From NCBI RefSeq assembly GCF_036186745.1, contig NZ_CP108086.1:2232001-2296000 (forward strand): a stretch of 64,000 nt of DNA, given 5' to 3'. The notes under the pieces were generated by a model. The model saw only the letters and a program-made list of their open reading frames with translations. It was not told where the DNA came from and did no database searches. The position numbers and the translations under genes are program-made. The stretch comes from Microbispora hainanensis (GTDB taxonomy: Bacteria > Actinomycetota > Actinomycetes > Streptosporangiales > Streptosporangiaceae). Shown here piece by piece: positions 19,586-27,491 of this stretch (positions are counted from its first letter, which is position 1; every line of letters starts with the position of its first letter).

Positions 19586-20117
19586 CCATGCCACCGACTG
19601 ATCACGCCACTGACTGATCACAGGACCGACCGACCACGGCTCAGGCCGGTACGGCCGGACTTGACGTCCTCCTCGATGCGTATGCGGGACACCGAGCCCG
19701 CACCCGCATCAGGAGGACGTCGTGGCGTTCGGGATCTTCGAGGACTCACCACGACTGGGGCGCCCGGTGCCGCCGGACGCCCCTTCGCCGTACGGGGACC
19801 GGGTGCGAGACATCCGGCAGCCGGGCCCGGGGGCGTGCGGGATCCCGGGGCCCGGATCAGCCGGATCGGGAACGTCCGGCAGTCCGGTCGGGGACGAGCC
19901 CCGGAAGCACCGGGGAAGCCAGGTGGGGACGTGCCGGGCCGGGAACGTCTGGCAGTCTGGCCGGGGACGAGCCCCGGAAGCACCGGGGAAGCCAGGTGGG
20001 GACGTGCCGGGCCGGGAACGGCCGGGCGCCTCTTCGCCGTACGGAGACCGGGAGCTGGGAGCGGCCGGGTGCCCCTTCGACTTACGGAAACCGGGCCGGG
20101 GACACCGGGGAGCCGGG
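19586..20117. repeat. Gene-poor spacer after argG with several tandem repeats
   Basis: The 532-bp spacer starts with two copies of a 16-bp unit ending ACTGATCAC (about 19590-19621). A 57-base hairpin follows (19664-19720). A 73-bp unit then occurs twice in tandem (19868-19940 and 19941-20013, three differences). Three dispersed copies of CTTCGCCGTACGGGGACC-like sequence lie near 19782, 20031 and 20075. A frame starting GTG 19722 behind AGGAGG is open but its product is repeat-derived, so no gene is called. Confidence 0.65.
19664..19720 (+). terminator. Long hairpin after argG that buries an AGGAGG sequence
   Basis: ACGTCCTCCTCGATGCG (19664-19680) pairs with CGCATCAGGAGGACGT (19705-19720) with one bulged base. 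Inside, TGCGGG (19683-19688) pairs with CCCGCA (19697-19702). It may terminate argG. Its right arm contains AGGAGG five bases before GTG 19722, so a translation-masking structure is an alternative. Confidence 0.5.
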
Positions 20118-21014
20118 TCAGGTGTGGGCGCGGGGAGTGAGGAGCTCGGTGATCCGGGTGAACCCGTCGGCGCCGTGGCCCTGTGCGATGACGCGGCGGG
20201 CCCAGCCTTGGGCCGCGCGCATCACGCTCGCGTCGATGCCGTGGGCCTCGGAGGTCTCGATGATGTGGGCGATGGACGAGGCCGCCGAGGTGATCGGGTT
20301 GCCCTCGCCGGAGAAGCCGCCGCTGTCCACTTCCGCCGCCGCCTCCTCGAAGATCGGCGGCAGGATCGCGCCGATGCCCTTGGCGAACGGCGCCAGCTCC
20401 CGCGCTTTGACCCCTTCGGCCCGTGCCACCGCCAGCGCGTGCGCGTAGCCCGCCATCGCGGTCCAGAAGACGTCGAGCAGCGCGATGTCGTAGGCCGCCG
20501 CCCGGCCGATGTCCTCGCCGAGATGGGTGTGCGTGCCGCCGAGGGCCTCCAGGAGCGGCCGGTGCCGCCGGTAGAGCTCCTCCGGGCCGCTGTGCAGGAA
20601 CGCCGCGGCCGGGGTGCCGATGGTCGTGGTCGGCGTCATGATCGCGCCGTCGAGATATCCGATGCCGTGCTCGGTGGCCCAGGCCGCGGTGCTCCGGGCG
20701 CGGCCTGGCGTGTCGGCGGTCAGGTTCACGAGGGTGCGTCCCCGGAGCGCGCCGGCGACAGCGTCACGCCGTACGACGGCGTCCGCGGCGTCGTAGTTCA
20801 CCACGCAGATCACGGTCACCTCGCTCGCGGCGACCGCCGACTCCGGCGTGGGGGCGCTGTACGCGCCACGCTCGGTCAACTGCTGGTCTTTGCCCGGCGT
20901 CCGGTTCCAGACCGTGGTGCGGATGCCGGCGTCCAGGAAGGCCCCGGCCAAGGCGCGGCCCATCGGTCCCAGACCGAGCACGGTGACGGCAGACTGGTGG
21001 ACGTGCTGGCTCAT
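20118..21014 (-). CDS. NADPH-dependent imine-reductase-like / beta-hydroxyacid dehydrogenase family protein
   Basis: A 298-residue protein. The Rossmann motif VTVLGLGPMGRALAGAFLDA opens it and TTVWNRTP suggests NADPH preference. YLDGAIMTPTTTIG and DIGRAAAYDIALLDVFW match the imine reductase (IRED) subgroup rather than classical 3-hydroxyisobutyrate dehydrogenase, whose catalytic Lys is not obvious here. The conserved Asp in AYDIALLD is the likely proton-donor position. The natural substrate is unknown. The gene is divergent, by 50 bp, from an HxlR regulator, which probably controls it. Confidence 0.85.
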   Translation of the reverse strand: MSQHVHQSAVTVLGLGPMGRALAGAFLDAGIRTTVWNRTPGKDQQLTERGAYSAPTPESAVAASEVTVICVVNYDAADAVVRRDAVAGALRGRTLVNLTADTPGRARSTAAWATEHGIGYLDGAIMTPTTTIGTPAAAFLHSGPEELYRRHRPLLEALGGTHTHLGEDIGRAAAYDIALLDVFWTAMAGYAHALAVARAEGVKARELAPFAKGIGAILPPIFEEAAAEVDSGGFSGEGNPITSAASSIAHIIETSEAHGIDASVMRAAQGWARRVIAQGHGADGFTRITELLTPRAHT

Positions 21015-21064
21015 GTCTCGACTCCTGCATGCATGACAGCGATAGCGCTGAACGGGATGGAAAG

Positions 21065-21481
21065 ATGACGCGTAGCCGCGCCGAAGACCCGAACGTCTGC
21101 GGGGTCACCGCCGCGATCGCGGTGATCGACGGCAAGTGGAAGACGATCCTGCTCTGGCTGCTGGAATCCGCTCCGCGTCGTCCCGGCGAGCTGCTCCGGC
21201 GGCTGCCGGGCCTCACCGAGAAGGTGCTGACTCAGACGCTCAGGGAAATGGAATCCGACGGGCTGGTGCACCGTGAGGTGTACGACGGCCGCCCGCTGAA
21301 GACGGTGTACTCACTGACCGATTTCGGTCGTGACCTCTCCGAGGCGCTGGCGCCGCTGTCCGACTGGGGACATCGCCGCCTGGAGAAGCTGGCCCGGGAG
21401 ACGCCGTCCGGGGAAGTGCCGTCTGGGGATTGGCCGTCTGGAAAGACGGAGGCGCAGGCAGGGCCTCTCCCGGTCTCCTGA
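21065..21481 (+). CDS. HxlR-family transcriptional regulator
   Basis: A 138-residue winged-helix protein: NVCGVTAAIAVIDGKWKTIL, the HxlR opening with Cys near residue 11, then LLRRLPGLTEKVLTQTLREM (recognition helix region) and VHREVYDGRPLKTVYSLTDF (wing). The Cys may sense electrophiles or oxidants, as in related HxlR proteins. ATG 21065 fits the family start and has GGAAAG before it. The C-terminal 20 residues contain a small PSGEVPSGDWPSG repeat. It probably regulates itself and the divergent imine-reductase-like gene. Confidence 0.87.
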   Translation: MTRSRAEDPNVCGVTAAIAVIDGKWKTILLWLLESAPRRPGELLRRLPGLTEKVLTQTLREMESDGLVHREVYDGRPLKTVYSLTDFGRDLSEALAPLSDWGHRRLEKLARETPSGEVPSGDWPSGKTEAQAGPLPVS

Positions 21482-21708
21482 GACATCGCCGTCACCCCCG
21501 TTCTCGCCTGGACTCAGGCGGCCTTCCGGCTGCCCGCAACCAAGCTTCACGCCGCCCGTCCCGGCCCGACAAGTACCCACAAAAAGGTGGGTAGGCCGCG
21601 AAGCCCTGCACAGGACGCCGTTCTCCGTCCAGTGCATACGTTTCCGTTGTCCGGGTAGCCCGGCCCTTGTCCGCGACGGCGAGATCGACCGCCGGAGGGG
21701 GAAGATCG

Positions 21709-22047
21709 GTGGCACAGCGGATCGAGGACTACGGCCTGCTCGACGACCTTTGGCGGGCGACCTGCACACGGCGGCCCCGGCATGGCGGCCTCCACACGGC
21801 GGCCCGGACACGACGGCCCTTGCGCGGCGACCCGGACACGGCGGCCTCCACACGGCGGCCTCCACACGGCGGCCCTTGCGCGGCGGCCCGGACACGGCGG
21901 CCCTTGTGCGGCGGCCTGCACACGGCCGCCGGACACGGCGAGCCGCGCAGGGCGGCCCTGATGGGACGCGATGAGTCGATCAACCTACGCTGGTTCCGAG
22001 GCGGCTGCCGGGCACGTCGCGCACGGCCGCGAACACGTTGGAGGTGA
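21709..22047 (+). pseudogene. Remnant of a GH15 glycosidase gene, N-terminus only, broken by a repeat expansion
   Basis: GTG 21709, behind GGAGGGGG, encodes VAQRIEDYGLLDDL, nearly the standard GH15 start (MAQRIEDYALIGDL). At 21960-21990 the same frame gives AALMGRDESIN, matching the next family block AALVGRDGSID. Between them about 180 bp of 14-bp repeats have been inserted. A second frame across the repeat start reads GDLHTAA, exactly the missing link of the family sequence, so the unit GCACACGGCGGCCC appears copied from these codons. After RDESIN the rest of the roughly 600-codon gene is gone. GH15 genes often precede this type of glucose dehydrogenase, which starts seven bases downstream. 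Confidence 0.75.
21768..21946. repeat. 14-bp tandem repeat array
   Basis: About twelve copies of a 14-bp unit of the form nnnRCRCGGCGGCC, for example TCCACACGGCGGCC and CTTGCGCGGCGGCC. As 14 is not a multiple of three, the frame shifts with each unit, yet no stop codon arises. The 227 bp between the HxlR stop and the GTG at 21709 show nothing recognisable. Confidence 0.85.
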
Positions 22048-22053
22048 GCGCTG

Positions 22054-23100
22054 ATGCGCGCTCTCACCGTCATCCCGTCGCAGAAGGACTCCCTGGCCGT
22101 CACCGACGTCCCCGAGCCGGAGCCGGGCGAGGGTGACCTGCTCGTCGAGGGTCTCGCCGTCGGCGTGTGCGGCACGGACAAGGAGATCGCCGCCGGGGAG
22201 TACGGCTGGGCCCCGCCCGGCCGCGACCGCCTGGTCATCGGCCACGAGTCGCTGGGCAGGGTGCGGCAGGCGCCGTCCGGCAGCGGCTTCGCCCCGGGGG
22301 ATCTCGTGGTCGGAGTGGTCCGGCGGCCCGACCCGGTGCCGTGCGGCGCCTGCGCGCACGGGCAGTTCGACATGTGCCGCAACGGCCGTTACACCGAGCG
22401 CGGCATCAAGGAACTGGACGGATATGCCGGCCAGAGCTGGGTGGTCGAGCCCGGATACGCCGTCCGGCTGGATCCCCGGCTGGCCGACGTCGGAATGCTC
22501 CTCGAACCGACCAGCGTCGTCGCCAAGGCGTGGGACGAGGTGGAGAAGGTCGGTGCCCGGGCCTGGTTCGCGCCGAAGACCGCGCTGGTCACCGGCGCGG
22601 GGCCGATCGGCCTGCTCGCGGCGCTGCTCGGCGTGCAGCGCGGGCTGGAGGTGCACGTCCTCGACCGGGTCACGGACGGCCCCAAACCGGCCCTCGTACG
22701 GGACCTCGGCGCGGTCTACCACGCCGGGGACGCCGGAGAGGTCGCCGCGAAGGTGAGCCCCGACGTGGTGATCGAGGCGACCGGCGCAGGACCGGTCATC
22801 TTCGCCGTGGCCGCCAACACCGCGCCGTACGGCATCGTCTGTCTGACCGGCGTCTCCTCGGCCGGGCGCCGGATCACGCTCGACGCGGGCGGCCTCAACC
22901 GCGACATCGTGCTACAGAACGACGTGCTCATCGGCTCGGTCAACGCCAACCTCGGCCACTATGCCGGCGCGGCCGACGCCCTGGCCAGGGCCGACCTCGC
23001 CTGGCTGAACCGGCTGATCAGCCGCAGGGTGCCGCTGGAGGCGTTCCACGACGCCTTCACCGCCGGGCCGCAGGACGTCAAGGTCGTCATCGAGCTGTGA
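22054..23100 (+). CDS. gdh: Glucose 1-dehydrogenase, zinc-dependent MDR type
   Basis: A 348-residue medium-chain dehydrogenase resembling archaeal-type glucose dehydrogenases, oxidising glucose to gluconolactone with NAD(P). The catalytic zinc ligand is in VGVCGTDKEIAAGEYG, followed by RLVIGHESLGRV. A structural-zinc-like loop is partly kept (PVPCGACAHGQFDMCRNGRY), and the Rossmann motif is LVTGAGPIGLLAALLG. FDMCRNGRYTERGIKELDGY is typical of the group. TTGGAGGTGAG precedes the ATG. It follows the GH15 remnant, whose intact product would have released glucose for it. Confidence 0.9.
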   Translation: MRALTVIPSQKDSLAVTDVPEPEPGEGDLLVEGLAVGVCGTDKEIAAGEYGWAPPGRDRLVIGHESLGRVRQAPSGSGFAPGDLVVGVVRRPDPVPCGACAHGQFDMCRNGRYTERGIKELDGYAGQSWVVEPGYAVRLDPRLADVGMLLEPTSVVAKAWDEVEKVGARAWFAPKTALVTGAGPIGLLAALLGVQRGLEVHVLDRVTDGPKPALVRDLGAVYHAGDAGEVAAKVSPDVVIEATGAGPVIFAVAANTAPYGIVCLTGVSSAGRRITLDAGGLNRDIVLQNDVLIGSVNANLGHYAGAADALARADLAWLNRLISRRVPLEAFHDAFTAGPQDVKVVIEL

Positions 23101-23112
23101 CGGCTCCGCCGT

Positions 23113-23631
23113 TCACACCAGGAAGATCAGCATGGCGGTGAGGCCGAGGGTCACCGCTATGAAGCCCCCCGTCCTGGGCTGCCGGGCGGCCTCCCGGCGG
23201 GAGGAGACCACCAGCAGGGCGCCCACGCCGAGCGCCGCCACGAGGTGCAGGCCGTACCAGACGGGAATGGGCACCCTGGCCAGGAAGGTGCCGGAGAGCA
23301 GGTCGTCGGTGGACCCGTAGCCGCCGAGTGCGGCGACCGCGGCCAGGCCCAGCACCGGGAGCGCATACCGGAACCGGCCGAGCAGGGCCCAGACGACGGC
23401 CCCCAGGCCGAGCAGGATCGCGCAGCGATGGTGCAGTTGCCGCGCGAGCAGGCCGCGTTCGTCGAAGCCGATGTCGAGGATCGAGTGGTAGGCGGCGCTC
23501 ATCTGCACCCCGCGCAGCGGCTCGTAGTCGCCGGTGTAGGAGACCATTTCGCCGCTGGGCACGTAGGAGAACGCCAGCACGCCACCGGTGATCAGGAAGG
23601 CCGCGAAAAGGTAGACGAGGATCTCACCCAT
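23113..23631 (-). CDS. Small cytochrome-b-like membrane protein in the cyd operon
   Basis: A 172-residue protein with about four membrane segments. The N-terminal half resembles the first part of cytochrome b of bc-type complexes: SAAYHSILDIGFDERGLLAR followed by QLHHRCAILLGLGAVVWALL. A further His lies in VWYGLHLVAALGVGALL. The paired histidines could bind haem. It is far too short for a full cytochrome b. It lies 149 bp after cydB on the same strand, so it may be an accessory electron-transfer or assembly subunit. ATG 23631 has GAGG upstream; an earlier ATG at 23658 adds nine residues. Confidence 0.6.
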   Translation of the reverse strand: MGEILVYLFAAFLITGGVLAFSYVPSGEMVSYTGDYEPLRGVQMSAAYHSILDIGFDERGLLARQLHHRCAILLGLGAVVWALLGRFRYALPVLGLAAVAALGGYGSTDDLLSGTFLARVPIPVWYGLHLVAALGVGALLVVSSRREAARQPRTGGFIAVTLGLTAMLIFLV

Positions 23632-23780
23632 CGCCTGCCTCGTCCGATTCACTGGCATATTTCAGCACATGCGTACGCCCCAGGCGGGCGGAACCAGACA
23701 GACCGCCGTACGTCTTCCGGGTCGTGAACGGAACCGGGCCGAGCACGTCGAGCCACTCGGCGAACTCGTGGACGAAGGAG

Positions 23781-24803
23781 CTACAGGTACGTCCGCGTAC
23801 GACCGGCCCGGTCGCGGAACATCCACCAGTTCCAGACCTGGGAAAGCACCATCAGCGGCACCATGACCGCGGCGAAGACCGTCAGAATCCGCAGGGTGCC
23901 CGCATCCGCCATCGCCTCCGCCAGCCGCAGGCCGGTGCCGGAGGTGCCGGGGGCGCCGGAGGTGACCAGCGCGAAGGGGTGCAGGCCCGCACCGAGTGCC
24001 ACGACGGGCAGGGCGGCCGCACACGAGGTCGCGGCGAAGGCACGGCCCGTACGGCCCGCGCGCAGCAGAGCCGCCCCGGTGAGGAGCACGACCACAAGGG
24101 CCCCGCCCGTCGCGAGGGCGGGCCACGGGTTGACGAGGGCGTGCCGCGCCGAGGAGAGGAAGCCGGTGACGAGGACGGCCGCCGCCGCCACGGCCGCCAC
24201 GAGCAGGGCGCGGCAGCCGGCCCGCGCGGCCCGCGCGCCCGGCGCGCCGCCGGTTCGCCAGGCCAGGAAGGCCGCCCCGTGCGCGAGGAACACCGCCGTG
24301 GTCGTGGCGCCGCACAGCAGCACGAAGGGGTGGAGCAGGTCGGCCGGTCCGATCGAGAAGACGTTCCGGGCGTCCAGCGGCACCCCGGCGAGGAGGCGGC
24401 CGGTCACGAGCCCCCACCCCACGGCGGGCACCAGCCCGCCCAGGAAGATCAACCCATCCCAGAGCCGGCGTGCCGTGGCGCTCCGGTGGCGGCTGCGCAA
24501 CTGTACGGCGGTGTTGCCGACGACGATGCCGACCAGGATCGCCGCGAACGGGAAGTACATCCCGGACAGCAGCCGCCCTTCCAGCAAGGGGAAGGCGCCG
24601 AACAGCACGCCCGCCGCGGCCACCAGCCAGACCTCGTTGCCGAGGAAGAACGGGCCGAAGGCGTTGAGCAGCGCGCGCCGCTCGCGGTCGTCGCGGCCGA
24701 GCCGGGGAGCGAGCATCTGCACGCCGTAGTCGAAGCCGGCCAGGACGAAATAACCGGCGAGCAGCAGCCCGAGCAGGGCCGGCCACACGAGTCCGAAAGT
24801 CAC
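23781..24803 (-). CDS. cydB: Cytochrome bd quinol oxidase subunit II
   Basis: A 340-residue polytopic membrane protein. FVLAGFDYGVQMLAPRLGRD near the N-terminus and NEVWLVAAAGVLFGAFPLLE are hallmark CydB segments, and MVLSQVWNWWMFRDR closes it. It pairs with CydA in the high-affinity terminal oxidase used at low oxygen. It starts 13 bp after cydA. No cydCD transporter follows; instead the small cytochrome-b-like gene does. Confidence 0.92.
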   Translation of the reverse strand: MTFGLVWPALLGLLLAGYFVLAGFDYGVQMLAPRLGRDDRERRALLNAFGPFFLGNEVWLVAAAGVLFGAFPLLEGRLLSGMYFPFAAILVGIVVGNTAVQLRSRHRSATARRLWDGLIFLGGLVPAVGWGLVTGRLLAGVPLDARNVFSIGPADLLHPFVLLCGATTTAVFLAHGAAFLAWRTGGAPGARAARAGCRALLVAAVAAAAVLVTGFLSSARHALVNPWPALATGGALVVVLLTGAALLRAGRTGRAFAATSCAAALPVVALGAGLHPFALVTSGAPGTSGTGLRLAEAMADAGTLRILTVFAAVMVPLMVLSQVWNWWMFRDRAGRTRTYL

Positions 24804-24816
24804 GAGGGCTCCTGTT

Positions 24817-26091
24817 TCACAAAGCGAGCGACGAGGCGGGCCGCTCCGGCTGCCCGTCGCCGGGTGCGCCCCCCAGGTCGGTGCCTGCCGGGCCGCGGCG
24901 GGCGTACCGGACGATCAGCGCCACATCGGCGACCGCAAGCGCGAGGAACACCCCGCAGAACAGGATCAGGGACGCCGTCATCGAGCCGACGGGCGACCGC
25001 GCGGCGGCCGTTGTGAGCTCGCCGTACACCGCCCACGGCTGGCGCCCCACCTCGCGCAGCAGCCATCCGCCGAGCGCGGCGACGAAGGGCAGGGGGACGG
25101 CGACCAGCATCAGGTAGGCCGCCGGGCGGAACCGGAGGTACCAGTCCCGGTAGAGCAGGACGAGGGCCACGACGATCAGCAGGAAGATCAGATAGCCGAC
25201 GTCCTGCATGACGTCGAAGGCGGTGGCGATCCAGGCGGGCGGCCGGTAGTCGCCCGCGCCGAACCGCTGCACCAGGTGCGCCTGCACGTCCTCGACGCGC
25301 AGGGAGCCGAGGTCGTCGATGTGGCCCTGCAGGGTCGCCGCCTTCATCGGCTGGGTGTCCACGAGCGTCGGGATCTGCACGAACCCGTAGTAGAGCGCCA
25401 CGAACGCCGCGGGCGTGGCCACGAACAGACCGAGCCGCAGCGAGGCGCGGAAGAACTCCCGCTCCGCCGTGCGCTTGAGGAAGTGGTAGGAGCTCACCCC
25501 CGCCACGAACACTCCACCGGTCATCAGCGCGGCGGTGGCCGCGTGCACCAGCGCGTTGATCGCGTTGGGGTTGGTGAGCAGGGCGCCGAAGTCGGTGAGG
25601 TAGGCGACGCCGCCGCGCACTTCGTGCCCCACCGGGTGCTGCAGGAAGCCGTTGGCCACCATGATCCAGTACGCCGAGGCGTACGCGGTGAGGGTGACCA
25701 GCCAGATCAGCGTGACGTGCACCGCCTTGGGCAGCTTCCCCCAGCCGAAGATCCACATGCCCAGGAAGGTGGACTCGGCGAAGAAGGCGACGATCGTCTC
25801 CAGTGCGAGCGGAGCGCCGAAGACGTTGCCGGCGTACTCGGCCAGCCCGCTCCAGGCCAGCCCGAACTGGAACTCCATGACCAGGCCGGTGACGACGCCC
25901 AGTGCGTAGTTCACGACGTAGATCTGTCCCCAGAACCGGGTCATGCGCTCCAGGAGCGGTGCGCCCCGGAGGGCGTGCCGGGTGTGCATCACCGCGATCA
26001 ACGGGGCGAGGCCGAGGGTGAGCATGACGAACAGCCAGTGGAAGCCGGCCGTCGTCGCGAACTGGAGGCGTGCCAGCGTCTCGTCCGTCAC
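24817..26091 (-). CDS. cydA: Cytochrome bd quinol oxidase subunit I
   Basis: A 424-residue polytopic membrane protein carrying all haems of the oxidase. The N-terminus LARLQFATTAGFHWLFVMLT has the conserved His of haem b595. GQIYVVNYALGVVTGLVMEF and FAESTFLGMWIFGWGKLPK are family blocks; QPMKAATLQGHID lies in the quinol loop and LREVGRQPWAVYGELTT closes the core. The loop is short, as in most actinomycetes. I found no convincing Rex or other redox operator upstream. Confidence 0.94.
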   Translation of the reverse strand: MTDETLARLQFATTAGFHWLFVMLTLGLAPLIAVMHTRHALRGAPLLERMTRFWGQIYVVNYALGVVTGLVMEFQFGLAWSGLAEYAGNVFGAPLALETIVAFFAESTFLGMWIFGWGKLPKAVHVTLIWLVTLTAYASAYWIMVANGFLQHPVGHEVRGGVAYLTDFGALLTNPNAINALVHAATAALMTGGVFVAGVSSYHFLKRTAEREFFRASLRLGLFVATPAAFVALYYGFVQIPTLVDTQPMKAATLQGHIDDLGSLRVEDVQAHLVQRFGAGDYRPPAWIATAFDVMQDVGYLIFLLIVVALVLLYRDWYLRFRPAAYLMLVAVPLPFVAALGGWLLREVGRQPWAVYGELTTAAARSPVGSMTASLILFCGVFLALAVADVALIVRYARRGPAGTDLGGAPGDGQPERPASSLAL

Positions 26092-26243
26092 CGGTGTCCG
26101 CCCGTCGTCGACGTTCGCCCGTCACCGGCGGCGAGAGGACCGGGGCATGGGGGGTGCGACAAATCAGCCCTTTTCTCGCAAAGTCCGCAAGAGTGGACGG
26201 ATCATATCCTTCTCGTGGCAGGTGCTGGGGGCAGCGGGCCGCA

Positions 26244-26411
26244 TCAGGACGACGCGGGTGCCGTCCCCGCGGAGCGGAACAGGGTGCCGTCGAGCGTCAT
26301 CGTGAGGCAGCGGGTCGGCTCGTCGGCCGACATGGCCGCGATGGGGCCGCCGGCCAGGACATACCGGCTGAACGTGACCCCGATGAGGTGCGCGCCTCGG
26401 GGTCGCGCACC
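26244..26411 (-). pseudogene. C-terminal fragment of a TetR-family regulator
   Basis: On the minus strand a frame ending at TGA 26244 reads HLIGVTFSRYVLAGGPIAAM then SADEPTRCLT. This matches the end of many actinomycete TetR proteins, which read roughly SQLVGLAFARYVLRLEPLAS then SADELVAALAPTLQRYL. There is no start codon, HTH or upstream domain in any frame nearby, so only the tail of the gene survives. Confidence 0.6.
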
Positions 26412-26418
26412 GTTTTTT
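26387..26418 (+). terminator. Hairpin with T-run, intrinsic-terminator shape
   Basis: GGTGCGCG (26387-26394), nine-base loop, CGCGCACC (26404-26411), then G and six T. It is oriented for plus-strand transcripts although no plus-strand gene precedes it. For minus-strand transcripts leaving the DUF3147 gene it would be a stem without a U-tract. Confidence 0.5.
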
Positions 26419-26451
26419 CGCACATTCGGCTCATGCCCGCGTCGTTCGGGC

Positions 26452-27048
26452 TCAGCGGCGGAGCCGGGTCACGGTGGCGTACAGGGCCAGGGAGAGGGCC
26501 GCCCAGCTCAGGGTGGCGGTCGTGAGGGACAGCCACAGCGGCCAGGCGGTCACGGTGAGCGCGACGACGACGGCGAAGCCGATCAGGCCGATGGCGCCGA
26601 AGGTCGCACCCCCCACGTCCTGTACGGCCTGGCGCACGCCCTCCTCCTTGGCGACGAGGGTGACGCTCGCCAGCAGGATCGCCGGGAACGCGAGGAAGAG
26701 CCCGCCCGCGCGCGGGCCGGCCAGCACGGACACCACCCCGGCGAGCGCCGACACTCCCACGCCGAACGCGAACCGGACCGCCCAGTCCCGCTTGGGCGGC
26801 CGCCGCAGCTCGCTGAGCCGCAGCCGCACCTCTTGCTCGTTCTCAGGAGGCCGCTCGTCTTCAGCAGGTCGCTCGTCTTCACAAGGTCGCTCGTCTTCAG
26901 CAGGTCGCCGGCCTTCGTAAGGTCGCCCGTCGCCGGCAACCGGGCCGTCATCGGCCATCCGGCCGTCCGCGCCGTCATCGGAGGGCCGCTCGTCATCCGA
27001 AGACCGCCGGTCGCCGGGTGCCGGGCCGTCGTCTCGGCGGGCGCTCAT
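26452..27048 (-). CDS. DUF3147-like membrane protein with a repetitive acidic N-terminal tail
   Basis: A 198-residue protein. The first 90 residues are hydrophilic and repetitive, including units AEDERP, CEDERP, AEDERP encoded by 18-bp repeats at about 26850-26905. The C-terminal half has four membrane segments (FGVGVSALAGVVSVLAGPRA, FLAFPAILLASVTLVAKEEG) related to DUF3147. Its ATG overlaps the stop of the preceding DUF3147 gene (ATGA). The two related membrane proteins may form a heteromer; function unknown. Confidence 0.75.
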   Translation of the reverse strand: MSARRDDGPAPGDRRSSDDERPSDDGADGRMADDGPVAGDGRPYEGRRPAEDERPCEDERPAEDERPPENEQEVRLRLSELRRPPKRDWAVRFAFGVGVSALAGVVSVLAGPRAGGLFLAFPAILLASVTLVAKEEGVRQAVQDVGGATFGAIGLIGFAVVVALTVTAWPLWLSLTTATLSWAALSLALYATVTRLRR

Positions 27049-27491
27049 GACGGGTGCGCCGGTGGCGGGGCGAGGTCCAGTGCCGTCGGTTGGGGGCGTG
27101 GACCGGGGACCGCCGTCGTCCGGACGCCGAGCAGGCCCTGCGGCGCCAGGGCGTACCCGGCGGCCACGACGACGCCCCAGACGGCGAGCGCGGCCAGCGC
27201 CCCCCGCCAGGCGCCCCACCTGCGCAGCAGAGGAGCGGCGATCAAGCAATAGAGGGTGAACCCGACCGCGCCGATCTGCATGCCCTGAGCCGAGGCGAGG
27301 ACGTCGGGCACACCGGTGATGGCGGCGGTGACGATGAGGCTGGCCAGGGCCACCGAAGGGGCGGCGCAGAACACCCCGGCGAGCCGTTTCGGCGTCAGCA
27401 TCTCGGCCAGCGCCGCGAAGGCCAGCACGAAGACGCCCCCGGCCAGCGCCTTCACGACGACCTCCACGATCTGGCCGGTCATCTCGCTCAC
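27045..27491 (-). CDS. DUF3147 family membrane protein
   Basis: A 148-residue protein with four hydrophobic segments: VVVKALAGGVFVLAFAALAE, AGVFCAAPSVALASLIVTAA, GAVGFTLYCLIAAPLLRRWG and ALAALAVWGVVVAAGYALAP. The Pro-rich C-terminal tail is disordered. The start is GTG 27491 behind GGGAGGGGG. It is translationally coupled to the second DUF3147 gene. No function is established for the family. Confidence 0.8.
   Translation of the reverse strand: MSEMTGQIVEVVVKALAGGVFVLAFAALAEMLTPKRLAGVFCAAPSVALASLIVTAAITGVPDVLASAQGMQIGAVGFTLYCLIAAPLLRRWGAWRGALAALAVWGVVVAAGYALAPQGLLGVRTTAVPGPRPQPTALDLAPPPAHPS

Larger units (their letters stand above)
26092..26451. other. Spacer upstream of cydA, mostly occupied by a gene remnant
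   Basis: The first 150 bp, next to cydA, should hold the cyd promoter; the AT-richer patch at 26160-26215 is the likeliest place, but no clear hexamers or Rex-like operator are visible. The rest is covered by the TetR remnant and the hairpin listed separately. Confidence 0.5.

Noticed and set aside
19722-21068. Plus-strand open frame of 448 codons behind AGGAGG
   Set aside because: It passes through tandem repeats and then runs antisense to the imine-reductase-like gene. Only the first 20 codons are curious, and they are reported as a finding.
21768-21946. CRISPR array
   Set aside because: The units are 14 bp and contiguous with no unique spacers, and no cas genes are present. The same applies to the other repeat tracts.
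25276-27252. Plus-strand open frame of 658 codons
   Set aside because: Antisense to cydA and the DUF3147 genes; low-complexity product.
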